Below are positions 1 through 6,240 of a stretch of 11,992 bases of DNA, piece by piece (positions within the stretch are counted from its first letter, which is position 1; each line of letters opens with the position of its first letter). The DNA lies in contig JAKBQK010000026.1 of assembly GCA_021835265.1 (NCBI GenBank), positions 1 through 11,992 of the forward strand. The letters run 5' to 3'. The position numbers and the translations under genes were made by a program. The notes under the pieces are model-generated. The model was not told the origin of the DNA. It saw nothing but the letters and a program-made list of their open reading frames with translations, and made no database searches. The DNA is from Thermoplasmata archaeon (GTDB lineage: Archaea; Thermoplasmatota; Thermoplasmata; Thermoplasmatales; Thermoplasmataceae).

Positions 1-212
1 TTCCCTGTGCAGCATACATAAACAAGGAGAGAGCAAAACACTATTCTGCTGAAGGACTCTTCATCGGTGTTCCCATTAAGATTGGAGAGAAGGGTGTGGA
101 GTACATTTACCAGGTTGAATTCAACGCGGATGAGAAAGCACTCTGGGACAAGACTGTCAAATCAGTTAAAGAAAACGCAGAAAAAGTGGATCAGTTCCTT
201 TCAACGAACTGA
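1..212 (+). CDS. mdh: malate dehydrogenase, C-terminal fragment (5' end outside window)
   Basis: The first 212 bases hold the last 69 codons of a gene cut by the window edge; the readable frame starts at base 3 and stops with TGA at 210-212. The fragment begins PCAAYINKE, then has GLFIGVPIKIGEKGVE and a helical tail with EKALWD and ends in FLSTN. The pattern 'P-x-A-Y' followed by 'G-V-P-x-K-I-G-x-x-G-V-E' and a charged C-terminal helix is the usual end of NAD(P)-dependent malate/lactate dehydrogenases, which interconvert malate and oxaloacetate in the cytoplasm. Malate rather than lactate dehydrogenase is favoured by this C-terminal wording, but the catalytic residues are outside the window. 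The gene converges on queC and overlaps its last 12 bases. Confidence 0.8.
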   Translation, partial: PCAAYINKERAKHYSAEGLFIGVPIKIGEKGVEYIYQVEFNADEKALWDKTVKSVKENAEKVDQFLSTN

Positions 213-929
213 TTTTTTCCCTTTTTTATTTTCCATATATTTTTTGTAAAAATCAGGATATTCAGAATATTTTACTGGATCTTCATAACCTGCTTCCATG
301 AATCCCTTAAGCCTGAGCAGGCAGGAATCACATTTACCGCATGCTTCTTCATTTCCCAGATAGCATGAATGCGTCAGTTCATAGGGTGTTCCAAGTTTGA
401 TTCCGTATTTTATGATTTCAGCCTTGCTCATGGTCTGGAGCGGAGCTTCTATTTTCAGTCTGGAAGAAAACGCAAGGCCGATTCTCAGTGATTTTTCCAT
501 GGATGAGATGAATTCAGGCCTGCAGTCTGGATAGCCGGAATAATCCACTGCATTCACTCCTATCATGATTGCCTCGCATTTCTTTATGTCGGCAATTGCT
601 CCTGCTATGGAAAGAAAAATTATGTTTCTTCCAGGGACATATGTATTTGGAACTTCCTCCCTGCCAAATTTACCTTCTTCCACATCTATATCTGATGTGA
701 GTGAACTTCCTCCAAACTGCCTTAGATCGAGGGAAAATACTTTTCTTTCTACTCCCATCTTCTCTGCGATTCTTCTGGAGGATTCAAGTTCTATGCTGTG
801 CCTCTGTCCATAATTAAAACTTAAACAGGTTACTTCATATCCCTTAGAGAGTGCGTGGGAAAGGACAGTGGTTGAATCTAGGCCTCCAGAGAGAAGAACC
901 AGGGTCTTCAGCTTAAGTCCTCCTCCCAT
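201..929 (-). CDS. queC: 7-cyano-7-deazaguanine (preQ0) synthase QueC
   Basis: QueC converts 7-carboxy-7-deazaguanine plus ammonia and ATP to preQ0, the precursor of archaeosine in archaeal tRNA. The ATP-pyrophosphatase (PP-loop) motif SGGLDS is at residues 14-19. The C-terminal zinc site is complete: Cys189, then Cys197, Cys200 and Cys203 in CGKCDSC. At 242 residues it has the usual family length. It is the last gene of the SDR-queD-queC operon and overlaps the end of queD by 22 bases if ATG at 929 is the start. The start is uncertain: GGAGGAGG lies inside the first codons, 7 nt before a CTG at 911-909 that overlaps the queD stop as CTGA. Starting there gives MKTLVLLSGGLDS, the normal QueC N-terminus. 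The 3' end overlaps mdh tail to tail by 12 bases. Confidence 0.95.
   Translation of the reverse strand: MGGGLKLKTLVLLSGGLDSTTVLSHALSKGYEVTCLSFNYGQRHSIELESSRRIAEKMGVERKVFSLDLRQFGGSSLTSDIDVEEGKFGREEVPNTYVPGRNIIFLSIAGAIADIKKCEAIMIGVNAVDYSGYPDCRPEFISSMEKSLRIGLAFSSRLKIEAPLQTMSKAEIIKYGIKLGTPYELTHSCYLGNEEACGKCDSCLLRLKGFMEAGYEDPVKYSEYPDFYKKYMENKKGKKSVR
211..248 (+). terminator. T-rich terminator for the malate dehydrogenase transcript
   Basis: Directly after the stop codon come three T-runs (T6, T6, then T6 near 240) with no obvious GC stem. Archaeal RNA polymerase commonly terminates at such U-tracts without a hairpin. The tract lies inside the 3' end of the oppositely oriented queC, where it reads as Lys codons, so it may be partly a coding coincidence. 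Confidence 0.4.
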
Positions 930-1384
930 GTGGCCTTCTGCCCAGGACCCTCATATACGGATACTTCTATTTTCCTCACGTTAGGAGGTATTTCAACATT
1001 TTTCCTGATTAACCCGGCCAGGTATCTGGCTATTTCCTCGCTTGATGTATGTTCCACTTCACATATGAAAACGAATTCATCCGGTATGGCCATTTCATGA
1101 TTCTCATATTTTATCCTGTATGAGTTAGATTCTTTAGTATAAGTGATATCTTTACCCTGCAATGGAAGAATTAGTTTGTGATCCATGGACTCCAGTATTT
1201 TCCTGAGTTCTTTTTTTATTACAACAAAATCCATGACCATTCCATTTACGATCTCACCTGTTATTTTGATGTCAATGGCGTAATCATGGCCATGCAGCCT
1301 TCTGCACTTGCTGTGGTATGGTATGAAGTGAGCTGCAGAGAATTTCAGGTTGGTTTCCCATCCGTTGATGAATATGGACATCAT
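908..1384 (-). CDS. queD: 6-carboxy-5,6,7,8-tetrahydropterin synthase QueD (PTPS family)
   Basis: This enzyme of the 6-pyruvoyl-tetrahydropterin synthase fold turns dihydroneopterin triphosphate into 6-carboxytetrahydropterin, the second step towards preQ0. Counting from ATG 1384 (158 residues), the zinc ligands are His19 (FSAAHF), His31 and His33 (LHGHDY), the catalytic Cys27 lies in C-x3-HGH, and the Asp68-His69 dyad is in MDHKL. The Cys-x3-HGH arrangement is that of QueD rather than of Glu-bearing PTPS-III folate enzymes. The frame stays open upstream to an ATG at 1417, but ATG 1384 is preferred: it overlaps the SDR stop as ATGA and has AAAGGAG just upstream. A second ATG follows directly at 1381. 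Its product would feed QueE (not in the window) and then QueC, encoded next. Confidence 0.93.
   Translation of the reverse strand: MMSIFINGWETNLKFSAAHFIPYHSKCRRLHGHDYAIDIKITGEIVNGMVMDFVVIKKELRKILESMDHKLILPLQGKDITYTKESNSYRIKYENHEMAIPDEFVFICEVEHTSSEEIARYLAGLIRKNVEIPPNVRKIEVSVYEGPGQKATWEEDLS
915..929 (-). promoter_or_regulatory. strong ribosome binding site inside the annotated queC start
   Basis: On the minus strand, ATG is followed at once by GGAGGAGGA, a near-perfect complement of the archaeal 16S 3' end. It sits 7 nt before CTG 911-909, which would share bases with the queD TGA. Because a Shine-Dalgarno must precede its start, it argues for initiation at the CTG, or for re-initiation coupled to queD termination, rather than at ATG 929. 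Confidence 0.5.
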
Positions 1385-2223
1385 TTTTTGTTTCTCCTTT
1401 CTTTCATTTCTTCCCACATGGAGTCTGGAAGCATGGATAACATGCTGAACTGAGCAGCGCTGTTGATGTATTCTCCACCGTCTATTCTTATGGTTTCACC
1501 ATTAATGTATTCTGCAGCATCGCTCATAAGGTATGCTGCGAGTTCACCTATCTCTTCTTTCCTGCCAAGTCTCCTCATGGGATTCCTGTTGATCATTAAA
1601 TTTTCAGCTTCATCTCCAGGAATAAGATTCTTCCATGCACCGTCAGTCTTGAAGGGGCCCGGAGCTATTCCGTTTGCCCTAATTCCCTTGGGGGCCCATT
1701 CTGCTGCTATGCTTCTTGTAAATGCCTGGAGGCCGGATTTTGCAGTTGCAGACGGAACTACATAAGGTGATCCTGTGTCGACATATGTCGCAAGAATACT
1801 CAAAATATTTCCCCTTTTACCATCCTTTATCCATCTCTTTCCAACTTCAAGGGTAATGTTGATTGAGCCTGTTAAAACTATATTTAAAACGGCTAAAAAC
1901 CCGTTCATAGAGAGATCTTCAGTTCTTGAGATAAAATTGCCTGCGGCATTGTTTATGAGACCTGAAATTTCATGCTCATTCATCATTTTGTTTACAATCT
2001 CTTTTATCTTATCATAATCCCTTATATCTGATGAATAAGTAAAGCATTCAATACCCTTTTCCTTAAGCGAATTTCTTGCTTTATCCAGTTTTTCCTGATC
2101 CCTGCTGATTATATGGATGAGTGCGCCATATGAACCAAGTGTATTGGCCATCTGGAGGCCCAGTCCTGATCCACCGCCTGTAATAATTATACCTTTACCG
2201 GAAAACGGTTTTCCATTAAGCAT
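1381..2223 (-). CDS. short-chain dehydrogenase, 2,4-dienoyl-CoA reductase-like
   Basis: A 280-residue NADP(H)-type SDR. The dinucleotide motif TGGGSGLG is at 15-22 and NNAAGNF at 91-97. The usual Tyr-x3-Lys is absent: the residue four before Lys162 is Ser158. A Tyr lies at 147, 15 residues before Lys162 (ATY...PSATAK), which is the spacing known for eukaryotic 2,4-dienoyl-CoA reductase (DECR). The following AAEW, IAPGPFKT, GRKEEI, DAAEYINGE and IRIDGGE stretches also follow DECR wording. The likely role is therefore NADPH-dependent reduction of 2,4-dienoyl-CoA during unsaturated acyl-CoA breakdown, although another enoyl-type substrate is possible. It is the first gene of the operon; its stop overlaps the queD start by 4 bases (ATGA), implying translational coupling to an unrelated pathway. 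Confidence 0.85.
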   Translation of the reverse strand: MLNGKPFSGKGIIITGGGSGLGLQMANTLGSYGALIHIISRDQEKLDKARNSLKEKGIECFTYSSDIRDYDKIKEIVNKMMNEHEISGLINNAAGNFISRTEDLSMNGFLAVLNIVLTGSINITLEVGKRWIKDGKRGNILSILATYVDTGSPYVVPSATAKSGLQAFTRSIAAEWAPKGIRANGIAPGPFKTDGAWKNLIPGDEAENLMINRNPMRRLGRKEEIGELAAYLMSDAAEYINGETIRIDGGEYINSAAQFSMLSMLPDSMWEEMKERRNKK

Positions 2224-2270
2224 AAGAGTTCATCCCCACATATATCATTAATTTTAAGGTATAAAAATGT
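2224..2270 (-). promoter_or_regulatory. promoter and leader of the SDR-queD-queC operon
   Basis: Read on the minus strand, TTTTTATA (2267-2260) is a good archaeal TATA element. It predicts a start of transcription near 2237 and a leader of about 14 nt. That leader contains GGGGATGA, a partial Shine-Dalgarno ending 6 nt before the ATG at 2223. No purine-rich BRE stands out clearly. Confidence 0.45.
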
Positions 2271-2353
2271 GGTAAGTTTGTAATTTTATTTACTATTTTC
2301 TATTGTAAAGTAATAATTATAATGGGCAATTAAATCAAATCATAAACGTAAGA

Positions 2354-2397
2354 TTTAATATATTATTTAAACTGACATCCTCAACGGTTCAGTGATC
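2354..2397 (+). promoter_or_regulatory. promoter and ribosome binding site of the GT2 gene
   Basis: TTTAATATA at 2354-2362 is a TATA element that predicts transcription from about 2385. GTGATC at 2392-2397 matches the 3' part of the archaeal Shine-Dalgarno (GGAGGTGATC) and ends 4 nt before TTG 2402. Together they support the TTG start over the in-frame ATG at 2420. The 2224-2401 region thus holds two divergent promoters and no gene. Confidence 0.45.
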
Positions 2398-2401
2398 TTA
2401 G

Positions 2402-3250
2402 TTGTCGATTAGCCCTGAAATGATACAGATGGATGCATCATACTCGCAAGTGAGTCCATCGATTCAGCAGTTACAACAGGAAAACAGGGAAACGCAAAGA
2501 CAGTCATACTTATGTTCATTGATTATACCCGCATACAATGAAGAGAAAAGAATAAAACCTTTTCTTGAAGATTTGAAAACAAAGATCCCATCTAACTGGG
2601 AAGTTATCATCGTTTGTGATGGAACTGATAAAACCGCCGAAATTGCAAAAAAAATAGATGACAGATTCAGGGTTCTTTCCTTTAGCAAGAGGCTTGGAAA
2701 AGGAGGGGCCACTAAAAAGGGATTCCTAGCTGCCTCTGGGGAAATAATTGGTTATGTTGATGCAGATGGTGCAATCCCATGGGAAAGCATACAAAGAGTT
2801 TTTGAGACCGTAATAAAAGGAGAAAAAGTTGCAGTAGGTTCTAGGTGGATGAGGGATTCTAAAGTTCTAATAAGACAATCTATAGCAAGAGTGATTCTCG
2901 GAAGACTATATCACTATTTTACAATGCTTTTTCTAGGAATTAGTATAAAAGATACACAATGTGGGCTTAAAGTGTACAAAAAAGAAGTAATTTCTAAGGT
3001 TCTTAAAGACATTACCATTAGTAACCTATCTTTTGATACCGCGTTCCTATATCATACCAAAAAAAAGGGTTTCAATGTAACAGAAATACCAATTGTCTGG
3101 AAAGACATGGATGGAAGTAAAATATCTCCCGTTAAAACTTCAGTTATTATGTTCATTACACTAATTGGAATACGATTTGCACATTCAAGATTTTCTGATA
3201 AAATCTTGAAATTTATAAAAATTAACTACGTAACTTTTGGATATAAATAA
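2402..3250 (+). CDS. family 2 glycosyltransferase, dolichyl-phosphate glucosyl/mannosyltransferase-like
   Basis: A 282-residue GT-A enzyme that probably transfers a hexose from a nucleotide sugar to a dolichyl phosphate carrier at the cytoplasmic membrane face. The GT2 signature SLIIPAYNEE spans 39-48, the nucleotide-binding Asp73 is in VCDGTD, and the metal-binding DAD is at 120-122. The acceptor-side stretch FDTAFLY (211-217), EIPIVWKDMDGSKI and FAHSRF are typical of the ALG5/dolichyl-phosphate glucose synthase branch. It lacks the C-terminal membrane helices of DPM1-type fusion enzymes; moderately hydrophobic segments lie at about 165-182 and 247-258. A Gln/Ser-rich N-terminal extension of about 35 residues precedes the domain; most of it would remain even from ATG 2420. 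The start is TTG. It is the first gene of the AT-rich glycan region and is monocistronic. Confidence 0.85.
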   Translation: MSISPEMIQMDASYSQVSPSIQQLQQENRETQRQSYLCSLIIPAYNEEKRIKPFLEDLKTKIPSNWEVIIVCDGTDKTAEIAKKIDDRFRVLSFSKRLGKGGATKKGFLAASGEIIGYVDADGAIPWESIQRVFETVIKGEKVAVGSRWMRDSKVLIRQSIARVILGRLYHYFTMLFLGISIKDTQCGLKVYKKEVISKVLKDITISNLSFDTAFLYHTKKKGFNVTEIPIVWKDMDGSKISPVKTSVIMFITLIGIRFAHSRFSDKILKFIKINYVTFGYK

Positions 3251-3268
3251 CTTTTTAATGCAGGAGAG

Positions 3269-3284
3269 AATTCAAAATTGAATT
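3269..3284. repeat. short perfect inverted repeat after the GT2 gene
   Basis: AATTCAA, 2 bases, TTGAATT: a perfect 7-bp inverted repeat 18 bases past the GT2 stop. It could be a weak transcript end or a protein-binding palindrome. The stem is AT-rich and the spacer is too small for a stable hairpin as drawn, so its significance is doubtful. Confidence 0.25.
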
Positions 3285-3454
3285 AAAAATCATAACTTTA
3301 TCTCTTTACATTTCAATTGATTATAATGCATAATATTGAAAAAATAAGCATTATTGAATGTGTATACGTTCAACGCACGATCCTGAACAATTCAGGCAAT
3401 AATGATTTAATCAAACCCAAATCAATTTATTTTTATTGACATGTGTTATTTATT

Positions 3455-3500
3455 GCATCCCTCTATAGGATGCTAGTAATAAATTCTTGCAATTTTTTTT
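3455..3500 (+). other. hairpin followed by T-run; possible terminator or small-RNA end
   Basis: GCATCC (3455-3460), a 7-base loop, and GGATGC (3468-3473) make a perfect 6-bp stem with the highest GC content in its neighbourhood. TTATT upstream can pair with AATAA downstream after a small bulge. A run of eight T follows about 20 bases later. No gene ends just before it, so it would terminate either a long GT2 transcript or an unrecognised RNA. Confidence 0.25.
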
Positions 3501-3516
3501 AAAAAATGAAGTAACT

Positions 3517-4349
3517 ATGAAAATATCAGATAATTTTTTGTGCCTATCTTACAGTTTTATTTTTAACAATGCAATTAGGTTTTTCTATAAGAACAACAAC
3601 TCTTTCTTTGGTAACTTTACTGATGGAATTAAATTTATATGTTTGTATGGATTAATATAGTTATTAAAATTATAGATTTGAGGCTTTTTTTCATTATGAA
3701 ACCACTTGGTATGATTCATAACCATATATTGAATGATAACAATATATCAGCTTTCGTGTTAATTGACGAACTTGTAAAAGGAGGTTCAAATTATTAAATT
3801 ATTTTGGAGAACTCAATTAAGGGAACAAGTACATGATTGATTGTGGAATTGGAAGATCTCACTAATGTTTTATTCGAAGATAAGGACACAATTATTCAAA
3901 AAGGTAGAATTTTGGCAAAGGATATGAGAAACGGATAAATCTATCTACACACTTAAACAGTTAAACTCTAAGAGTGTTGTATGAAAGAGGACGGATCTTT
4001 ATCTTGTTGTCATAAAACATGTTTATATACCATATCTTTTTAATTGAGATGATAAGTTGATTGTGCTACGAGTCATCTTTAGCACTAGAAAAGTGCGAAT
4101 ATTATGAAATAGGAATTAGATCACAAAAATTAGAATCAAATGTAACAACCTTTAAAGTGGAATTCTTCTTTAAAAAAATCAACGGATGATAAACGCAATC
4201 AACTTCGGAGTCCTCATCCAAATATGCAATTCCCTAGAGTGGATGATCAAAGAATTGAGAGATTCATTACATATCTTCATCCACATCCTGAGTCATTTGG
4301 TACTGTCTTTCTCTGCTGTCTCCAATTCCAAATCACTGGAAATCATTAA
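3517..4349 (+). pseudogene. decayed gene, possibly a sugar N-formyltransferase
   Basis: Successive protein-like pieces on the + strand are broken by stops and frame changes. Piece A (3517-3660, 47 residues) has LSYSFIFNNAIRFFYKNN. Piece B, in another frame (open from 3639), has ISAFVLIDELVKGG and runs to 3938 through stops at 3795 and 3834, with LTNVLFEDKDTIIQKGRILA after them. Piece C, in the same frame as B, is open at 4146-4349 and has FPRVDDQRIERFITYLHPHP. Their order recalls formyltransferases acting on sugars or Met-tRNA: an 'ISYNYRYII'-like strand, an 'IH-x-IDEG-x-D-x-G' segment, a helix ending in 'I-x-x-G-x-I', then a C-terminal 'D-x-x-x-I-x-R-F-I-R-A-L-x-P-P' segment. Such an enzyme would suit a GMD-derived amino sugar. 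This identification is inference from remembered family patterns, not from an alignment. Confidence 0.3.
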
Positions 4350-5327
4350 TTTTATTAACTGTTTAAACGAAGTAGAGGGTTTCCAATTAAGTAATTTTTT
4401 AGCTTTAGAATAATCAGCCAAATAGTTGTCAGATTCCAGAGGCCTGAAAAATTTTTTATTCACCTTCACTATAATTTTTCCTTCATCCGAAACGCCAGTT
4501 TCGTTTGGTCCTTCACCTTCCCAGTGAATGTTGATGCCCACTTCATTAAATGCCAATTCAACGAACTCTCTGACTGTGTGTAGCTCTCCTGTTCCGAGAA
4601 CAAAATCATTCCCTTCATCTTTATTTAGCATCAACCACATACCGTAAACATAATCTTCAGCATAACCCCAATCCTTCCTTGCATTCAAGTTACCTAGTTC
4701 TAATATATCCAGTTTTCCTGTTTTTATCTTCGCAACAGCTTTACTAATTTTTCTTGATACAAATTCAGGTCCTCTTACTTCACTTTCATGATTGAAAAGT
4801 ATTCCGTTTGATATGCTTAACCCATATGCTTCCCTATAGGTCTTCATTGTCCAAAAACCTGCAAGCTTTGATACTGCATATGGGCTCCGTGGTTTAAAGG
4901 GAGTTTCTTCATTCTGTGGGGTAATTTCAGGCTGCCCGTACATTTCTGATGTAGCAGCAAAGTATAATTTTGTCTTCGGAGAATAATCTTTTATCGCGTT
5001 TGCAACATTAAGAGTTCCTGAAATATTTACATCATATGTTGATGCTGGATTCTGAAAACTATAACCCACGAAACTCTGTGCTGCAAGGTGGTACAACTCA
5101 TCAGGTTTTTCCTTCTCAAGTAATCTGGCAAAGAAACTCGCATCAGTAAGATCTCCATATTCTATATTAAGTCGATTTTTAGTTTCCCTAGGGAGTTTTT
5201 CAATTGTCCCAATCGACATTGAACTATTTCTTCTTATTATCCCAATGATTTCATAGCCCTTTTTATAAAGTAAATTAGTAAGAAAATATCCATCTTGCCC
5301 CGAAATTCCAGTTATTATAGCTTTCAC
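4293..5327 (-). CDS. gmd: GDP-mannose 4,6-dehydratase
   Basis: A 344-residue extended SDR that removes water from GDP-D-mannose to give GDP-4-keto-6-deoxy-D-mannose, the branch point to GDP-fucose, GDP-rhamnose, GDP-6-deoxytalose or GDP-perosamine. The NADP-binding TGISGQDG is at 6-13. The catalytic set is Thr126/Glu128 in ATSEMYG and Tyr150/Lys154 in SPYAVSK. NHESEVRG, GNLNARKDWGYAEDYV and the C-terminal FFRPLESDNYLADYSKAK are characteristic GMD stretches. The start is GTG at 5327-5325, because the overlapping ATG is followed at once by TGA; GTG gives the expected MKAIITGISGQDG. It stands alone between two gene-poor stretches and points opposite to all other glycan genes. No reductase, epimerase or aminotransferase that would use its product is in the window. 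Confidence 0.95.
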   Translation of the reverse strand: MKAIITGISGQDGYFLTNLLYKKGYEIIGIIRRNSSMSIGTIEKLPRETKNRLNIEYGDLTDASFFARLLEKEKPDELYHLAAQSFVGYSFQNPASTYDVNISGTLNVANAIKDYSPKTKLYFAATSEMYGQPEITPQNEETPFKPRSPYAVSKLAGFWTMKTYREAYGLSISNGILFNHESEVRGPEFVSRKISKAVAKIKTGKLDILELGNLNARKDWGYAEDYVYGMWLMLNKDEGNDFVLGTGELHTVREFVELAFNEVGINIHWEGEGPNETGVSDEGKIIVKVNKKFFRPLESDNYLADYSKAKKLLNWKPSTSFKQLIKLMISSDLELETAEKDSTK

Positions 5328-5372
5328 ATTTTTACATTCTTTCCAACATAAAAAGTTATCGCATTTATATTG
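5328..5372 (-). promoter_or_regulatory. probable gmd promoter and leader
   Basis: On the minus strand AATATAAAT (5371-5363) is a TATA-like element predicting transcription from about 5341, which leaves a leader of about 14 nt before GTG 5327. GGAAAG near 5343-5338 is only a weak Shine-Dalgarno. Further A/T-rich TATA-like strings lie up to 5400, so the exact element is uncertain. Confidence 0.35.
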
Positions 5373-5489
5373 GACACATATTTAATGTTTTATATTAGTA
5401 TTTTTTATAATCAATCTTTACCGCAAAATATAAGTTGATGAGAAAATTTAAATTATATTATGTATGAATAGCACATAACCATATTTTAA

Positions 5490-6051
5490 GAAAAGCGAAG
5501 AAGAAACAAGAAAATAATTGAAACTTATGACAAGAAGAAATTGATAGATAGGTTGTACGGAGTGTGTTGGAAATATGTGCAAGTCTTTGAATACGAGAAT
5601 AGAGATTGACTAGAGGCGATAACTAAAGAAGTAAATCTCTATTCTTGAGAGAGATCAGTTAAAATGATGGGGATCGAGTTTTGATAAAGATAATATATAA
5701 TGCATGGTCCAACACGCAAATCAATATATAGAAGGACTTAAAGGTGTAGAAAGTGTTCTTTTGGTTGAAATGAAAAGTTGACTGTTATTTTTTAAGCATG
5801 AAAACTAATCGAGTGAAGGTTCCAATCTCATGCGTATAGGATATAGATTGTGAAGAAGGTAAATGGCAAATTCAATTCAAAGCCGTTTCATATTATACTC
5901 ACCTGTTTCACGGAAGGACCAAGATTTAGATAAATGAAATTTGAGCAAATCACGAAGTTTGAACTATATGTACAGAGATGATGACCTAGGTACCATTAAC
6001 ATTGGAGATGAGTATTTGCAAGATGCAGAAAACAACTCAAAGAAGAAATAA
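5490..6051 (+). pseudogene. fragments of one or more decayed coding sequences, unidentified
   Basis: The gap between gmd and the glycosyltransferase operon holds protein-like + strand pieces, none over 40 codons. At 5490-5609: RNKKIIETYDKKKLIDRLYG and YVQVFEYENRD, with an in-frame stop and then LEAITKEVNLYS to 5648. At 5704-5781: 25 residues with EGLKGVESVLLVEMK. At 5798-5929: KTNRVKVPISCV, a stop, then CEEGKWQIQFKAVSYYTHLF. At 5938-6051: RDDDLGTINIGDEYLQDAEN. They occupy all three frames, as expected of an old gene with several frameshifts. A transposase origin is possible but I found no catalytic motif, so I do not name it. I see no intact gene at 5328-6240 on the + strand; the minus strand was only sampled. 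Confidence 0.35.
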
Positions 6052-6170
6052 CAAGGATGAATAAACTTTAACTCTTTAATAATGAAACAAAAAGGATCAT
6101 TGCATGTATAGAAAATGATACTTTGTTTGACTAGAACCAGATATATGAATATTATTAGTTATTACAAATG

Positions 6171-6240
6171 TTTAAATTAATTAATCATAATCATGAAAGT
6201 GAACTACGAAGAGTTAATAACGTTTCCATAATTTCAGAGG
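6171..6240 (+). promoter_or_regulatory. upstream region of the three-gene glycosyltransferase operon
   Basis: TTTAAATTAA at 6171-6180 is the best TATA candidate and predicts transcription from about 6200. A 12-codon frame, ATG 6193 to TAA 6229-6231 (MKVNYEELITFP), lies upstream in the same frame as the next gene. It is separated from GTG 6241 by three codons that include CAGAGG. No classical Shine-Dalgarno with normal spacing precedes GTG 6241, so a second, nearer TSS with little or no leader is also possible. Confidence 0.3.

Larger units (their letters stand above)
3251..3516. other. AT-rich non-coding stretch with two inverted repeats
   Basis: I see no credible gene here on the + strand. 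It contains the palindrome at 3269-3284, a 7-bp inverted repeat (ATAATGC at 3323-3329 and GCATTAT at 3348-3354, loop 18) and the stronger hairpin at 3455-3473. It ends with a T8 run at 3492-3500 shortly before the first protein-like fragment of the decayed region. Confidence 0.5.

Noticed and set aside
1178..2017. Long + strand open frames opposite queD and the SDR gene (1178-1453, 1463-1765, 1775-2017)
   Set aside because: They are antisense to genes with complete family motifs, show no recognisable domain, and are explained by the codon bias of the real genes.
2224..2401. tRNA or attachment site at the composition boundary
   Set aside because: I saw no cloverleaf, no terminal CCA-type acceptor and no direct repeat matching the far end of the AT-rich region; only two divergent promoters are supported.
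4082..4096. 15-base string CACTAGAAAAGTGCG-like, present again at about 8004-8019 inside the membrane-protein gene
   Set aside because: A single 15-base match in an AT-biased 12 kb window is not strong, the flanks do not match, and no transposon-like structure surrounds either copy.
4186..4413. 75-residue + strand frame overlapping the 3' end of gmd
   Set aside because: Mostly antisense to gmd; another frame in the same place (open at 4146-4349) looks more protein-like and fits the decayed gene better.
5490..6051. Intact insertion sequence between gmd and the glycosyltransferase operon
   Set aside because: No open frame over 40 codons on the + strand, no DDE or HUH motif and no terminal inverted repeats were found; only broken fragments remain.
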